Shown piece after piece: positions 1-9,481 of a stretch of 64,000 nucleotides of DNA; positions within the stretch are counted from its first letter, which is position 1, and each line of letters opens with the position of its first letter. The notes beneath the pieces are model-generated. The model was not told the origin of the DNA. It made no database searches and saw nothing but the letters and a program-made list of their open reading frames with translations. The stretch covers positions 744,001 to 808,000 of the forward strand of contig NZ_BLBC01000005.1 in NCBI RefSeq assembly GCF_009684755.1, read 5' to 3'. This DNA is from Capnocytophaga felis. GTDB lineage: Bacteria > Bacteroidota > Bacteroidia > Flavobacteriales > Flavobacteriaceae. Both the position numbers and the translations under genes were made by a program.

Positions 1-1583
1 GTTATTTCTGTTTTATTTCCTTTGGAAACTACCTTTTCAATTGCATAATCGGCAGTATTTGTAGTACTTATAAATTCATTCAAGAACCATTGCAACTGCA
101 TTCCTGATATTTTTTCTGCAACTCGGATAAAATCGTTTGGTGTAGGATTTTTAAATGCAAAATCTTTATAAAATTGCTTCAATGATTTTATAACATTTTG
201 GTCGCCAATGATATATCCTAACTGCGTTAAAAATAAAGTTCCTTTGCTATACGCCATTATGGAATAAGCAAAATTTGTATTAAAACGGTCGGCGTGCGTT
301 GAGGCTGGTTCTTCCAATCCTGAAGCTACTAATCTGTAATAACTTTCATAAGCTCCTTGGAAAGGAGGTTCTTTCGAGTCGGGATTTACTACCAAATGCA
401 TCGCTAAATCTTCAATAAATGAAGTAAAGCCTTCATCCATCCAAGCATACGAAGCCTCATCGGTAGCCAACAAATGCTGAAACCAAGCGTGAGCAAGTTC
501 GTGAATTGATGTTCCCAAAACAGAATCATACTTCTCCCCTCCTGCAACCAATGTACACATAGCGTATTCCATTCCGCCGTCACCTCCCTGAATGAAAGCA
601 TATTGCTCCCAAGGATACTTCCCAATGAGCGTGTTGAAGAAATCAAAAACTTTAACCAAAACGGGTTGCATTTTTTTCCAATTTTCTGAATGTTTCTTGT
701 ACAGAAAATGGAATGTTTTTCCGTCCTTTAAAGTAACTTTATCGTGCTGGAATTCGGGGTCAGCAGCCCAAGTAAAATCGTGTACATTTTTAGCAACAAA
801 ATGCCAAGTTTTGGTTTTCTCCTTAGTTTTGGAAACTTTAACTCCTTCATTTTCATACCCGAATCCAATTTCATTATTATTCTGCAAAACACCCGTTCCT
901 CCAAGTATGTAATTTTTATCAATGGTAATTTTCACATCAAAATTCCCCCAAACACCGTAAAATTCACGAGCAATATACTCATTAGCGTGCCAACCACGTG
1001 TATCATAGGCAGCCATTTTAGGATACCATTGTGCCATTGAAAGAGCTACACCATCGCGGCTGTTTCGCCCCATACGACGAATCATTACAGGTACCTGAGC
1101 ATCAAAATCCATTTCAAAAACAGTTTTTGAATTTGGCAAAATAGGTTTATCCAAATCCACTTTCAGAATTGTGCCTTCGGTTTTGTAACGAAGTGGTTTT
1201 CCGTTTTGCGTTAGTGATTTTACATTTATATAACCTATTTCATTGGGTTTTAAATTTTTAATTCGGCTTTCATTGATGGGATTCTCTTTTGTGCCTTTAT
1301 TGACAACCATACGGCGGTCAGGGTCAGGAACGGATTGTAATCGTGCGTCCATTTCGCTTCCCGGCTGAAAAGCATTCAAAAACAAATGGTAGAAAACGAC
1401 GTTCAGCGTATCAGGAGAGTTGTTTGTGTAGGTGAGTTTTTGCTTTCCTTTGTACTGAAAATTCTTAACATTCATATCAATTTCCATTTCATAATCGGCT
1501 TGTTGTTGCCAATACGATTTGTTTTGAGCATTTGAGAAAACAAAAGCTCCCAAAAGGAATGCCGCAAAAATGTATTTATTCAT
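1..1583 (-). CDS. M1 family zinc aminopeptidase (C-terminus beyond window)
   Basis: This is an open frame of about 527 codons that runs off the left window edge, so the C-terminus is missing. It begins MNKYIFAAFLLGAFVFSNAQ, a signal peptide pointing to export. The M1 family zinc site is intact: HELAH at residues 361-365 and the third ligand E384 exactly 18 residues later. A GGMEY motif at about 336-340 matches the family's GxMEN exopeptidase motif. M1 enzymes remove N-terminal residues from peptides, here probably in the periplasm or at the surface. A promoter of the form TTG-N20-TATCTTTG lies just upstream on the same strand (1639-1609), which supports this start. It is divergent from the susC-like gene. 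The family is certain; the substrate is unknown. Confidence 0.93.
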   Translation of the reverse strand, partial: MNKYIFAAFLLGAFVFSNAQNKSYWQQQADYEMEIDMNVKNFQYKGKQKLTYTNNSPDTLNVVFYHLFLNAFQPGSEMDARLQSVPDPDRRMVVNKGTKENPINESRIKNLKPNEIGYINVKSLTQNGKPLRYKTEGTILKVDLDKPILPNSKTVFEMDFDAQVPVMIRRMGRNSRDGVALSMAQWYPKMAAYDTRGWHANEYIAREFYGVWGNFDVKITIDKNYILGGTGVLQNNNEIGFGYENEGVKVSKTKEKTKTWHFVAKNVHDFTWAADPEFQHDKVTLKDGKTFHFLYKKHSENWKKMQPVLVKVFDFFNTLIGKYPWEQYAFIQGGDGGMEYAMCTLVAGGEKYDSVLGTSIHELAHAWFQHLLATDEASYAWMDEGFTSFIEDLAMHLVVNPDSKEPPFQGAYESYYRLVASGLEEPASTHADRFNTNFAYSIMAYSKGTLFLTQLGYIIGDQNVIKSLKQFYKDFAFKNPTPNDFIRVAEKISGMQLQWFLNEFISTTNTADYAIEKVVSKGNKTEI

Positions 1584-1608
1584 TGAAATTTAATTTTGAT
1601 TAGAGTCG

Positions 1609-1639
1609 CAAAGATACTTTTTTCTATTCAGAAGTACAA
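1609..1639 (-). promoter_or_regulatory. Promoter of M1 peptidase gene
   Basis: On the minus strand, TTG (1639-1637) and TATCTTTG (1616-1609) are separated by 20 bases, matching the Bacteroidota consensus TTG-N17-23-TAnnTTTG. The start codon lies 26 bases downstream. Confidence 0.7.
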
Positions 1640-1786
1640 AAGTAAGGCAATTTAAACTCAAAGCATCAAGTTTAGTAATTCAAAAAATATCTGCACAATA
1701 CGTTAAAAAAGTCAAAAGTTATCCACACTACATCGTTTTCGTTTCGATTTGTTTCGAGTAGAAATTTTTCGGAATAAAAAAAATCG

Positions 1787-1794
1787 TATCTTTA
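1787..1794 (+). promoter_or_regulatory. Weak -7 box upstream of susC-like gene
   Basis: TATCTTTA differs at one base from TAnnTTTG and lies about 55 bases upstream of the susC-like start. No clear -33 TTG is seen at the right distance, so this is only a candidate. A perfect DnaA-box-like TTATCCACA lies further upstream at 1719-1727. Confidence 0.35.
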
Positions 1795-1848
1795 CAACCG
1801 AGAAGTAGAATTGTTATAGTATTTTGTTTAATTGTTAAGGAATTCTTT

Positions 1849-4770
1849 ATGAAAGCATCAAATGTATGTACTTTGCTTTTGTTTCTTTTCGTTTCTGTAG
1901 GGTTATATGCCCAACAAATCGTAAAAGGGACAGTCAAAGATGCGGCTACGGGTGACCCTCTGCCGGGGGTAAGTGTCCTCGTAAAAGGAACTACACACGG
2001 AACAGCCACAGATTTTGACGGTATGTATGAACTTAAAGCCGAAAAGGGACAAACATTAGTATTCTCCTATATTGGCTTCAAAACTCAGGAAGTTTTGGTA
2101 AAAACTGAAAACCAAACTGTTAATGTTAATTTACAAGAAGACACACAACAGCTTGATGACGTTGTAGTTATCGGGTATGGGGTTGCCAAAAAGAAAGATG
2201 TTACCGGTTCGGTAAATTTGGTAACAACCAAGGATTTCAACAAAGGGCAAAACCTTTCTGCCGGAGATTTATTACAAGGTAAAGTTGCGGGTGTTCAAAT
2301 CACTTCGGGTGGTGGTGCTCCTGGTGATGGGCAAAACATCCGTGTGCGTGGTACGGGGTCATTGACGCTGAATTCCAATCCGCTTGTGGTGGTTGACGGC
2401 GTTCCGATGAATGACGGAGCTATCGGAGGAGCCAGAAACATCTTGAATGATATCAATCCTGATGATATTGAAAGTATGACAGTGCTGAAAGATGCTTCAT
2501 CAACAGCTATTTACGGTTCGCGTGCTGCTAATGGGGTAATTATGATTACTACCAAAAAAGGAAAAGTCAATCAAGAAACGCAGGTTGTCTTGAATTCAAG
2601 TATTTCTATTGCAGAGGTTTCTGATTATGTGAATGTACTTTCGGCCGGTGAATTCCGCAAATTGGTTAATGAAACGGGAACTGATACCCAAAAAGCCATT
2701 TTGGGCAATGCTTCAACCAACTGGCAGAAAGAAATCTACCAATTAGCTCCAACGAGTAACACTACCGTAGGTATTTCAGGAAATTTGGCTTCAATTCCGT
2801 ATCGCCTTTCATTGGGACATACGTATGCCGATGGGGTGCTGAGAACAGACAAGTTCCAACGTGGAACTGCCAAACTTTCATTAACTCCACGATTCTTTGA
2901 TAATTCATTGAAAACAGAATTGAATGTTTCCGGTTCTTACGTAAAAAATCGCTTTGCTGAAAGAGGTGCTATCGGTTCGGCAATTGAGTTTGACCCTACA
3001 CAATCGGTTCGTACAAACTCCGATAAATACGACGGATATTTTTCTTGGCTTGATGCCAGCAGTGGTTCACAAAGTAACACAGCTCCTGTCAATCCAATGG
3101 CATTGCTGAATTTGAGAAACAATACCGCCGATGTGAAGCGTTTGATTTCAAATCTTAAAGTGGATTATACATTGCCTTTCTTCAAGGATATTACAGCAAC
3201 CGTAAATGCAGGAGTTGATATCACAGAAAGTAACGGAAAAGATATTACCGACCCTAAAATGCCAAACTCTTCAACCGATTTTAACGGAGTTACAACCATC
3301 TACGGAAATAAAGCTGTTAATATGCTTTTTGATGCGTACGCTAACTACGTGAAAGATTTGGGCAAACATTCCATTTCGTTTATGGCGGGGCATTCATATC
3401 AAAAATTTGAATTTACTAATGATTCAAACCAAACACAATTTTTCAAAGGAAAAGATAATGTAGTTATTCCTGTGATTGATAAAAGCCGAAACGTACTGTT
3501 ATCTTTCTTTGGTAGAGCTAATTACAGTTTCGATAATCGTTATATGCTTACAGCAACGCTTCGTGCCGATGCCTCTTCTAAGTTAAATCCAGACGACCGC
3601 TGGGGCTACTTTCCTTCTGTGGCATTAGCTTGGAATGCTAAAAATGAATCTTTCTTAAAAGAAAGTGAAAATGTTAATGAGCTGAAATTGCGTTTAGGAT
3701 ACGGAGAAGTAGGTAATGTAAACGGTTTGGGCGACTATCTGTTCCTTACTCGTTATGTAGGAAGTATCAATCAAGGGGCTTACTATCAGTTCGGAAACCA
3801 GTTTGTACCAACTGCCCGTCCCGAAAGTTTGAATAAAAATCTGCGTTGGGAAATAGGTAACACGCTTAATGCAGGGATTGACTATGGTTTCTGGCAAAAC
3901 CGCGTTTCGGGTAGTATTGATGTATATCGAAAACTTACCAAAGACCTCATCGCTGAGAGCAACGTAGCTCCGTTTACTAACTACGGAAGCCGTATTTCAA
4001 GCAACATTGGTGATATGGAAAATAAAGGTATCGAATTTTTAGTAAACGTGGTGCCTGTTCGTACCGATGATGTAAACTGGACGCTCAGCTATAACATTGC
4101 TTACAATGATAATAAAATCACACACCTTACTAACTTGCAAAACGTAGGAGGCATTAGCGGAGGAACAGGAAATACTGTACAACGCCATCAAGAGGGCTAC
4201 GCTCCTTACACTTTCTTCCTATACCAACAAGTATATGATAATAAGGGATTCCCGATTGAAGGAGCGTATGTGGACAGAAACAATGATGGCAAAATCACTG
4301 AAGACGACCGTTATATGGGCAAATCACCATACGCTGATGTTACAATGGGGCTTACTACCAATTTGAACTACAAAAATTGGGATTTGAACATCGGTACTCG
4401 TGCCAGCTTAGGAAACTACGTGTATGACAACGTGTCGTCTGCTAACGCTTCTTTGGATAGAGTTTACAGCGATAATATCCTTCGTAATACCATTGCAACC
4501 TATTACGATACCCTACTTTCAAAACGAACTACTGAAACCCTACTTAGTGATATGTACTTGCACGATGGTTCTTTCTTCAAGATTGATAACGTTACTTTGG
4601 GATATAACTTCCCGAAAGACAAATACGGCATTCGCGTGTACGGAACAGTACAAAATGTTTTGACACTTACCAACTATAAAGGTTTAGATCCCGAAGTATT
4701 TGGAGGTATTGACAACAACGTATATCCACGTCCGAGAACCTATTTATTGGGTATCAATGTAAATTTCTAA
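1849..4770 (+). CDS. SusC/RagA-family TonB-dependent outer membrane transporter
   Basis: A 973-residue protein with a signal peptide ending near residue 22 (LYAQQ). Next comes a carboxypeptidase-regulatory-like domain (about 23-105, with GTVKDAATGDPLPGVSVLVK), the SusC signature DDVVVIGYGVAKKKDVTGSV near 103-122, a TonB plug (to about 225) and a long beta-barrel ending in an aromatic residue (NVNF). The length is usual for SusC. Such proteins form the energised outer membrane pore for oligosaccharides or glycopeptides and pair with a SusD lid lipoprotein, which is encoded 22 bases downstream. The susE-like gene follows, so this is a three-gene uptake operon. No glycosidase, sulfatase or hybrid sensor is attached, so the ligand cannot be told from context. 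Confidence 0.96.
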   Translation: MKASNVCTLLLFLFVSVGLYAQQIVKGTVKDAATGDPLPGVSVLVKGTTHGTATDFDGMYELKAEKGQTLVFSYIGFKTQEVLVKTENQTVNVNLQEDTQQLDDVVVIGYGVAKKKDVTGSVNLVTTKDFNKGQNLSAGDLLQGKVAGVQITSGGGAPGDGQNIRVRGTGSLTLNSNPLVVVDGVPMNDGAIGGARNILNDINPDDIESMTVLKDASSTAIYGSRAANGVIMITTKKGKVNQETQVVLNSSISIAEVSDYVNVLSAGEFRKLVNETGTDTQKAILGNASTNWQKEIYQLAPTSNTTVGISGNLASIPYRLSLGHTYADGVLRTDKFQRGTAKLSLTPRFFDNSLKTELNVSGSYVKNRFAERGAIGSAIEFDPTQSVRTNSDKYDGYFSWLDASSGSQSNTAPVNPMALLNLRNNTADVKRLISNLKVDYTLPFFKDITATVNAGVDITESNGKDITDPKMPNSSTDFNGVTTIYGNKAVNMLFDAYANYVKDLGKHSISFMAGHSYQKFEFTNDSNQTQFFKGKDNVVIPVIDKSRNVLLSFFGRANYSFDNRYMLTATLRADASSKLNPDDRWGYFPSVALAWNAKNESFLKESENVNELKLRLGYGEVGNVNGLGDYLFLTRYVGSINQGAYYQFGNQFVPTARPESLNKNLRWEIGNTLNAGIDYGFWQNRVSGSIDVYRKLTKDLIAESNVAPFTNYGSRISSNIGDMENKGIEFLVNVVPVRTDDVNWTLSYNIAYNDNKITHLTNLQNVGGISGGTGNTVQRHQEGYAPYTFFLYQQVYDNKGFPIEGAYVDRNNDGKITEDDRYMGKSPYADVTMGLTTNLNYKNWDLNIGTRASLGNYVYDNVSSANASLDRVYSDNILRNTIATYYDTLLSKRTTETLLSDMYLHDGSFFKIDNVTLGYNFPKDKYGIRVYGTVQNVLTLTNYKGLDPEVFGGIDNNVYPRPRTYLLGINVNF

Positions 4771-4792
4771 ACAAAAAATTAATTTTTAGAAG

Positions 4793-6361
4793 ATGAAAAA
4801 ATTTAGCACATATAAAATTTTTGGTCTTGCTTTGGCTTTAACACTGAGTGGCTGTATGAAAGACCTTGACCAAGACCCGTCCATCGATCCTGACAGCATT
4901 AATTCAAGTTCGGTACAAACCAATCCTGAGTATGCCAAACAGGCTTTGGCAAAGGTGTATGCCTCACTGGCTTTGACTGGGCAACAAGGACCTGCCGGAG
5001 CAGCTGACATTCAAGGAATTGATGAGGGAACTTCACAATTTACACGTTTGCTTTTCTATATGCAGGAATTGCCAACTGATAATGCTATCGTTGCGTGGTC
5101 TGACCCCGGAGTGCCTGATTTTCACAATATGAATTGGTCTTCTTCCAACGGAATTATCGAGGCAATGTACTACCGATTAGCACAAGTCGTTTCATTTGCT
5201 AATGCGTTTATTGCCAACAATGAAAATAGTTCCAACGAAGAAATGAAAAAATTCGGTGTAGCCGAAGCACGTTTTATCAGAGCCTATGCTTATTATAACC
5301 TGATGGATTTGTTTGGCGATGTGCCTATCCTTACTGAAGTTCAGGAGAAACTTACAACACAAAATACACGCAAAGAGGTTTTTGAGTTTATCGAAAGAGA
5401 ACTTAAAGCCATTGAAAGCGAGTTGAAGCCTGCCAAAGGCAATGAGTACGGTCGTGTTGATGTGGTAGCTGCTTGGGCATTGCTTTCACGTTTATATTTG
5501 AATGCGGAAGTATATACAGGTACAGAACGTTACAATGATTGTATTACGTACAGCGAAAAAGCGATAAATTCAGGGTATGCTCTTCATAGCAATTATTCAC
5601 ATTTGTTTTTAGCCGATAATGATACTAACGGAGCCCAAAATGAAAATATTTTCACTGCCAATTTTGACGGAGTTAATTCGCAAACGTGGGCAGGAAGTAC
5701 TTTTTTGGTTCACGGAGCCATTGGCGGAAAAATGAGCTTGACCGATTTTGGTGTAAGCGGAGGTGCTTGGGCTGGTATCCGCAGTACAAAAGCATTGGTT
5801 GAAAAATTTTCAGGAACAGGAAATCCGCCAACAAGTTGGACGGACAAACGAGCAATGTTCTTCACGGACGGACAAAACTACGAAATCAGTAAGGTTTCCG
5901 ATTTTAAAGAAGGATACGCCGTGATGAAATTCAAAAACTTGACTTCGGCAGGCAAACCCGGAAAAGACCCGGGAGGGCAGTTTGTGGATACGGATGTGGC
6001 ACTTATTCGTTTGGGTGAAATTTACCTAAATTATGCCGAAGCTTCAGTTCGAAAAGCAACAAACCAAGCCAAAGCATTGCAATACGTAAACGAACTTCGT
6101 AAGCGTGCAGGAGCAAGCACTCTATCAAACTTAACTGTTGAAAACGTACTTGATGAGCGTTCAAGAGAGCTTTACTGGGAAGGATTCCGACGTACCGACC
6201 TTATCCGCTACGGACTTTTCACGTCATCAACTTATCTGTGGCCTTTCAAAGGAGGTGTAACAAACGGAACGGGCGTAGATGCATACCGAAATCTGTACCC
6301 TGTACCAACGAACGTTATTTTAAGTTCAAACGGAGTTTTAAAACAAAATTCCGGATATTAA
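4793..6361 (+). CDS. SusD/RagB-family nutrient-binding outer membrane lipoprotein
   Basis: A 522-residue lipoprotein with lipobox LSGC and mature end CMKDLDQDP. The SusD fold is recognisable from the helical N-terminal half (NPEYAKQALAKVYASLALTG, then AEARFIRAYAYYNLMDLFGDVPI near 155-180) and the C-terminal RagB/SusD region with LIRLGEIYLNYAEA and RSRELYWEGFRRTDLIRYG. SusD proteins are surface-exposed lids that bind glycan and close over the SusC barrel. Lys at +3 and Asp at +4 after the Cys resemble the Capnocytophaga lipoprotein export signal, which fits a surface location. It lies directly after the SusC gene with a 22-base gap, so co-transcription is likely. Confidence 0.96.
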   Translation: MKKFSTYKIFGLALALTLSGCMKDLDQDPSIDPDSINSSSVQTNPEYAKQALAKVYASLALTGQQGPAGAADIQGIDEGTSQFTRLLFYMQELPTDNAIVAWSDPGVPDFHNMNWSSSNGIIEAMYYRLAQVVSFANAFIANNENSSNEEMKKFGVAEARFIRAYAYYNLMDLFGDVPILTEVQEKLTTQNTRKEVFEFIERELKAIESELKPAKGNEYGRVDVVAAWALLSRLYLNAEVYTGTERYNDCITYSEKAINSGYALHSNYSHLFLADNDTNGAQNENIFTANFDGVNSQTWAGSTFLVHGAIGGKMSLTDFGVSGGAWAGIRSTKALVEKFSGTGNPPTSWTDKRAMFFTDGQNYEISKVSDFKEGYAVMKFKNLTSAGKPGKDPGGQFVDTDVALIRLGEIYLNYAEASVRKATNQAKALQYVNELRKRAGASTLSNLTVENVLDERSRELYWEGFRRTDLIRYGLFTSSTYLWPFKGGVTNGTGVDAYRNLYPVPTNVILSSNGVLKQNSGY

Positions 6362-6431
6362 CAATAATTCAAAGTTCAGGTTTTCCAGAGTTTCAATCTC
6401 AGAAAACCTGAGCTTAAAAAAGATTAGAAAG

Positions 6432-7463
6432 ATGAAAAAGATAATATCCCTTATGAGTTTGCTAACAGTAACGTTAGTAAGCTGCGAAAAAGATGAAAAA
6501 ATTACTTATGATGGTAACGCAAAGGTAACCACTACCCTTTCTGCTGAAAGCGTTACGTTAGATAAGGATAAAAAAGAAGAAACCGCTTTAACAGTTTCGT
6601 GGGAAAGCACACCTTTGAATGTGAACGTAGCCAAACCACTGTACGAAATTGTGTTTACCAATGGTAAAAAATCAAAAATAGAAACAGTTTCAGAATCACC
6701 TGCTGTATTTACCGTTGCACAATTGAACAAAATAGCAATTGAAGTCAATGCTAAAGCAAATGAAGAAACTGAAATTTCAGTAGCTGTAAAAAGAAAATTA
6801 GGTTCAAACCACTATATAGGTTTTACAGAAAAAAAACTTAAAGTTACTGCTTATAAAGACCTTATTCCTCCTACAGAATGGGGCGTTGTAGGAAGTGCTG
6901 CTCCTAATGGTTGGGACGGACCTGATACTCCTTTCTGGAAGTTAGTAGGTGATGACACCCAATATGTAGCTTATGTTACTTTGAAAGACGGAGAAATCAA
7001 ATTCCGTAAAAACAACAAATGGGATACTAACTTAGGAGGTGGCAACGGAAGCCTTTCTGACGGAGGTAATAACATAAAAGTAAAAGCCGGTACATACAAA
7101 ATTCTTTTGAATGTAGATGCCAAAACATACAGCATTGAAGAGTACACTTGGGGAATCGTGGGTGATGGAGCCAATGGTTGGGATGCTGATAAGGGTACGG
7201 ACATCAAACTTTCTTATGACGGAAGCACCAACAGTTGGAAAGCTGAAAATGTAACCCTTAAAGATGGACAAATCAAATTCCGGTTGAACAACAAATGGGA
7301 TACTAACTATGGTGCAGAATCTGACGTTCAGCCTGCCCCCGAACAAAATGGAAAACTTTCCTCAGGTGGTAAAAATATCAAATCAAGTGCAGGAACTTAC
7401 AACGTTACTATTTCAATTGATGAAGAAAACAAAACGGGAACATACAAGTTAGAAAAACTTTAA
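6432..7463 (+). CDS. SusE/SusF-like surface glycan-binding lipoprotein
   Basis: A 343-residue lipoprotein with lipobox LVSC and mature end CEKDEK, which fits the Capnocytophaga surface export signal of Lys followed by acidic residues. Residues about 25-140 look like the SusE N-terminal Ig-like domain. Two tandem homologous domains follow, at about 147-237 and 238-343. Each starts EWGVVG or TWGIVG, with the shared core LKDG(E/Q)IKFR(K/L)NNKWDTN and a GTY(K/N) strand near its end. This matches the starch-binding type modules of SusE/SusF. It is the third gene of the sus-like operon and is followed at once by a strong terminator. It likely retains glycan at the cell surface; the ligand is unknown. 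Confidence 0.85.
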   Translation: MKKIISLMSLLTVTLVSCEKDEKITYDGNAKVTTTLSAESVTLDKDKKEETALTVSWESTPLNVNVAKPLYEIVFTNGKKSKIETVSESPAVFTVAQLNKIAIEVNAKANEETEISVAVKRKLGSNHYIGFTEKKLKVTAYKDLIPPTEWGVVGSAAPNGWDGPDTPFWKLVGDDTQYVAYVTLKDGEIKFRKNNKWDTNLGGGNGSLSDGGNNIKVKAGTYKILLNVDAKTYSIEEYTWGIVGDGANGWDADKGTDIKLSYDGSTNSWKAENVTLKDGQIKFRLNNKWDTNYGAESDVQPAPEQNGKLSSGGKNIKSSAGTYNVTISIDEENKTGTYKLEKL

Positions 7464-7488
7464 AAAAAGAAAAGCCATAAATAAACAT

Positions 7489-7534
7489 AAAAAAACCGAA
7501 CGGAGGATTTTACTTCTGTTCGGTTTTTTGTTTT
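7489..7534 (+). terminator. Terminator of sus-like operon
   Basis: The 12-bp arms AAAAAACCGAAC (7490-7501) and GTTCGGTTTTTT (7518-7529) are a perfect inverted repeat ending in a T run. Confidence 0.9.
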
Positions 7535-7904
7535 AATGCCTATTGACTTTTATATTTTGATGTTGTAACTTTACGGCATTATTTTTTCACTTTATAAAAA
7601 GCATAAACCTAAAAATATTTTAGTGCTGTTATCATTTAAAATAGGTAAATACTTACGGAAAAGTCATTTATAAACCCTAAAATCAGTCTCTAACAGAGGT
7701 ATTTTATACAAAAATGCTTTACAAAACCATAAAAACTTTCGGATTTGTGCTTTTGTATGCATACAAAAGCACAAAAACGCTCGGAATAGTACTGTTGTAG
7801 AGATGCAAAACCATAAAAACCTTCGGATTGATGTTAGTGTATGCTGAAAAATATATAAAACCGATGGAAATTGAACTGTAAACATAATTCAAATAATTTT
7901 AAAT
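7535..7904. repeat. Degenerate 42-bp tandem repeat region
   Basis: This 370-base gap holds no credible gene. Three adjacent 42-base units occupy 7721-7762, 7763-7804 and 7805-7846. They share the core CAAAAnCAnAAAAACnnTCGGA and diverge after it. Weaker, more decayed units may flank them at 7679-7720 and 7847-7888. The junction of units 1 and 2 forms a perfect 28-bp palindrome at 7746-7773. The array ends just before the next gene. Confidence 0.75.
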
Positions 7905-8582
7905 ATGATTTCGAAACATAATTTATCAAGAGTTCGCCTAATGGAATTTACGCAGGTGATGGCGAATGTAAAAACCTTTTTGGAGAAAGAAGACCTGACA
8001 ACCTTAGGGCTTGCCGATATTAAAACAGAATTCGACAATAAGCTCATCACCTTAGAAGAATCGCTCAAACCCTTGCGTAAAAGCGAACATACCGAAAGGC
8101 TCAATAACTTAGACCATCAACGCGATACACTACTGATGGGCTTCATCGGGCATTGCAAATTATTTGTCAATTTCCCCGAAACCGAACAAGCCGAAGCCGC
8201 CCGTAAATTGGTGCTTACCAATCAAAAATATGGCAAAGACCCACAAAAACAATCGCACCGTGAGGAAACGGCCATCATTCGCAATTTACTTGCCGACCTT
8301 GAAAACCCCGACCTGAAAAAAGCCGTTCAGAGCATCGGTGCCGAAAAATGGATTGAGCATCTTACCAAAGTGAATGAAACCTTTGCCGTTGTACATTCTG
8401 ACCGTACCCAAGAGCAAGGCTCCGTTGAAGCAGGTAAAACTAAAACTGCACGCTCGCAAATGCAAGAAATTTTTACCAAACTCGTTACGCTTATCAACGG
8501 ATTGATTATCGTTAAAGGCATCGCAGGATATGAAACGTTGGTAAATTCCATTAATGAAGAAGTAAAACGCGTACGAAACTAA
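7905..8582 (+). CDS. Conserved protein of unknown function (possibly DUF6261)
   Basis: A 225-residue, charged, mostly helical soluble protein with no signal peptide or membrane segment. It begins MISKHNLSRVRLMEFTQVM and has conserved-looking stretches LNNLDHQRDTLLMGFIGHC and GKTKTARSQMQEIF. It resembles small Bacteroidota proteins that I recall being grouped as DUF6261; that assignment is from memory and tentative. It stands alone between two repeat arrays and has its own strong downstream terminator. The 42-bp repeat array ends directly upstream, so expression may be affected by it. No function is proposed. Confidence 0.75.
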   Translation: MISKHNLSRVRLMEFTQVMANVKTFLEKEDLTTLGLADIKTEFDNKLITLEESLKPLRKSEHTERLNNLDHQRDTLLMGFIGHCKLFVNFPETEQAEAARKLVLTNQKYGKDPQKQSHREETAIIRNLLADLENPDLKKAVQSIGAEKWIEHLTKVNETFAVVHSDRTQEQGSVEAGKTKTARSQMQEIFTKLVTLINGLIIVKGIAGYETLVNSINEEVKRVRN

Positions 8583-8610
8583 AAATAAAATACAATCCTC
8601 TGAAAATACC

Positions 8611-8652
8611 ACAGAAAGAAGTTATGAAATACATAACTTCTTTCTGTTTTTC
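8611..8652 (+). terminator. Strong hairpin terminator
   Basis: Perfect 16-bp arms ACAGAAAGAAGTTATG (8611-8626) and CATAACTTCTTTCTGT (8632-8647) with a 5-base loop and a short T run. Confidence 0.9.
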
Positions 8653-9440
8653 AACCTTTTGAAGAAAGTTTTGGAGCAAATACATATGACTATTTGTAGC
8701 AAAAATTCAGGTAATACACCGTCACTCCGAGTGATTTGTGTAACGAAGTGGAGCAAATCTTATCGAGGAGTGTAGTTCTCGATACAAATTTTATCTTCAC
8801 TTTGTTGCGATAAAATTCACTCGAACTGACGAAAAAAGAAAACACTTTTTGAGTTCATAAAAATCGTTATTTTCAATACTATTAAAATTCCGTATGTTTG
8901 ATTTTAACCTTTTGAAGAAAGTTTTGGGGTAAATACATATGACTATTTGTAACAAAAATTCAGGTAATATACCGTCACTCCGAGTGATTTGTGTAACGAA
9001 GTGGAGCAAATCGTATCGAGGAGTATAGTTCTCGATACAAATTTTATCTTCACTTTGTTGCGATAAAATTCACTCGAACTGACGAAAAACAAAAACACTT
9101 TTTGAGTTCATAAAAATCGTTATTTTCAATACTATTAAAATTCCGTATGTTTGATTTCAACCTTATGAGGAAAGTTTTGGGGCAAATGCATATGACTATT
9201 TTTAGCAAAAATTCAGGTAATATACCGTCACTCCGAGTGATTTGTGTAACGAAGTGGAGCAAATCGTATCGAGGAGTGTAGTTCTCGATACAAATTTTAT
9301 CTTCACTTTGTTGCGATAAAATTCACTCGAACTGACGAAAAACGAAAACACTTTTTGAGTTCATAAAAATCGTTATTTTCAATACTATTAAAATTCCGTA
9401 TGTTTGATTTATAACCTTATGAGGAAAGTTTTGTTCTTTA
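8653..9440. repeat. Three 253-bp tandem repeats plus a partial fourth
   Basis: Near-identical copies start with AACCTT at 8653, 8906 and 9159, a period of 253 bases. A fourth copy starts at 9413 but stops after about 20 bases (AACCTTATGAGGAAAGTTTTG). Each copy carries an imperfect palindrome of about 110 bases (8721-8830, 8974-9083, 9227-9336). One half begins GTCACTCCGAGTGA and the other, on the opposite strand, GTCAGTTCGAGTGA; both run to TATCGAG at the centre. The copies differ by only a few substitutions, which suggests recent amplification. The small open frames on the minus strand inside them are not genes. Confidence 0.92.
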
Positions 9441-9460
9441 TGTATTTTTACTTAGTTTTG
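9431..9460 (+). promoter_or_regulatory. Promoter of the 759-residue secreted protein gene
   Basis: TTG at 9431-9433 and TAGTTTTG at 9453-9460 are separated by 19 bases, matching the consensus. The -33 TTG lies in the last bases of the partial fourth copy of the 253-bp repeat. Confidence 0.8.
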
Positions 9461-9481
9461 TCAGTCTAAAGAAATCATTTT

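Noticed and set aside
7664-7885. A 73-codon minus-strand frame with 14-residue Phe/Trp/Cys-rich repeats
   Set aside because: The repeats are the 42-bp DNA repeats in translation (42 bases equals 14 codons). No signal peptide, promoter or conserved domain supports a protein.
8653-9440. CRISPR array
   Set aside because: The repeat unit is 253 bases with no spacers of unique sequence; the copies are contiguous. No cas genes are in the window.
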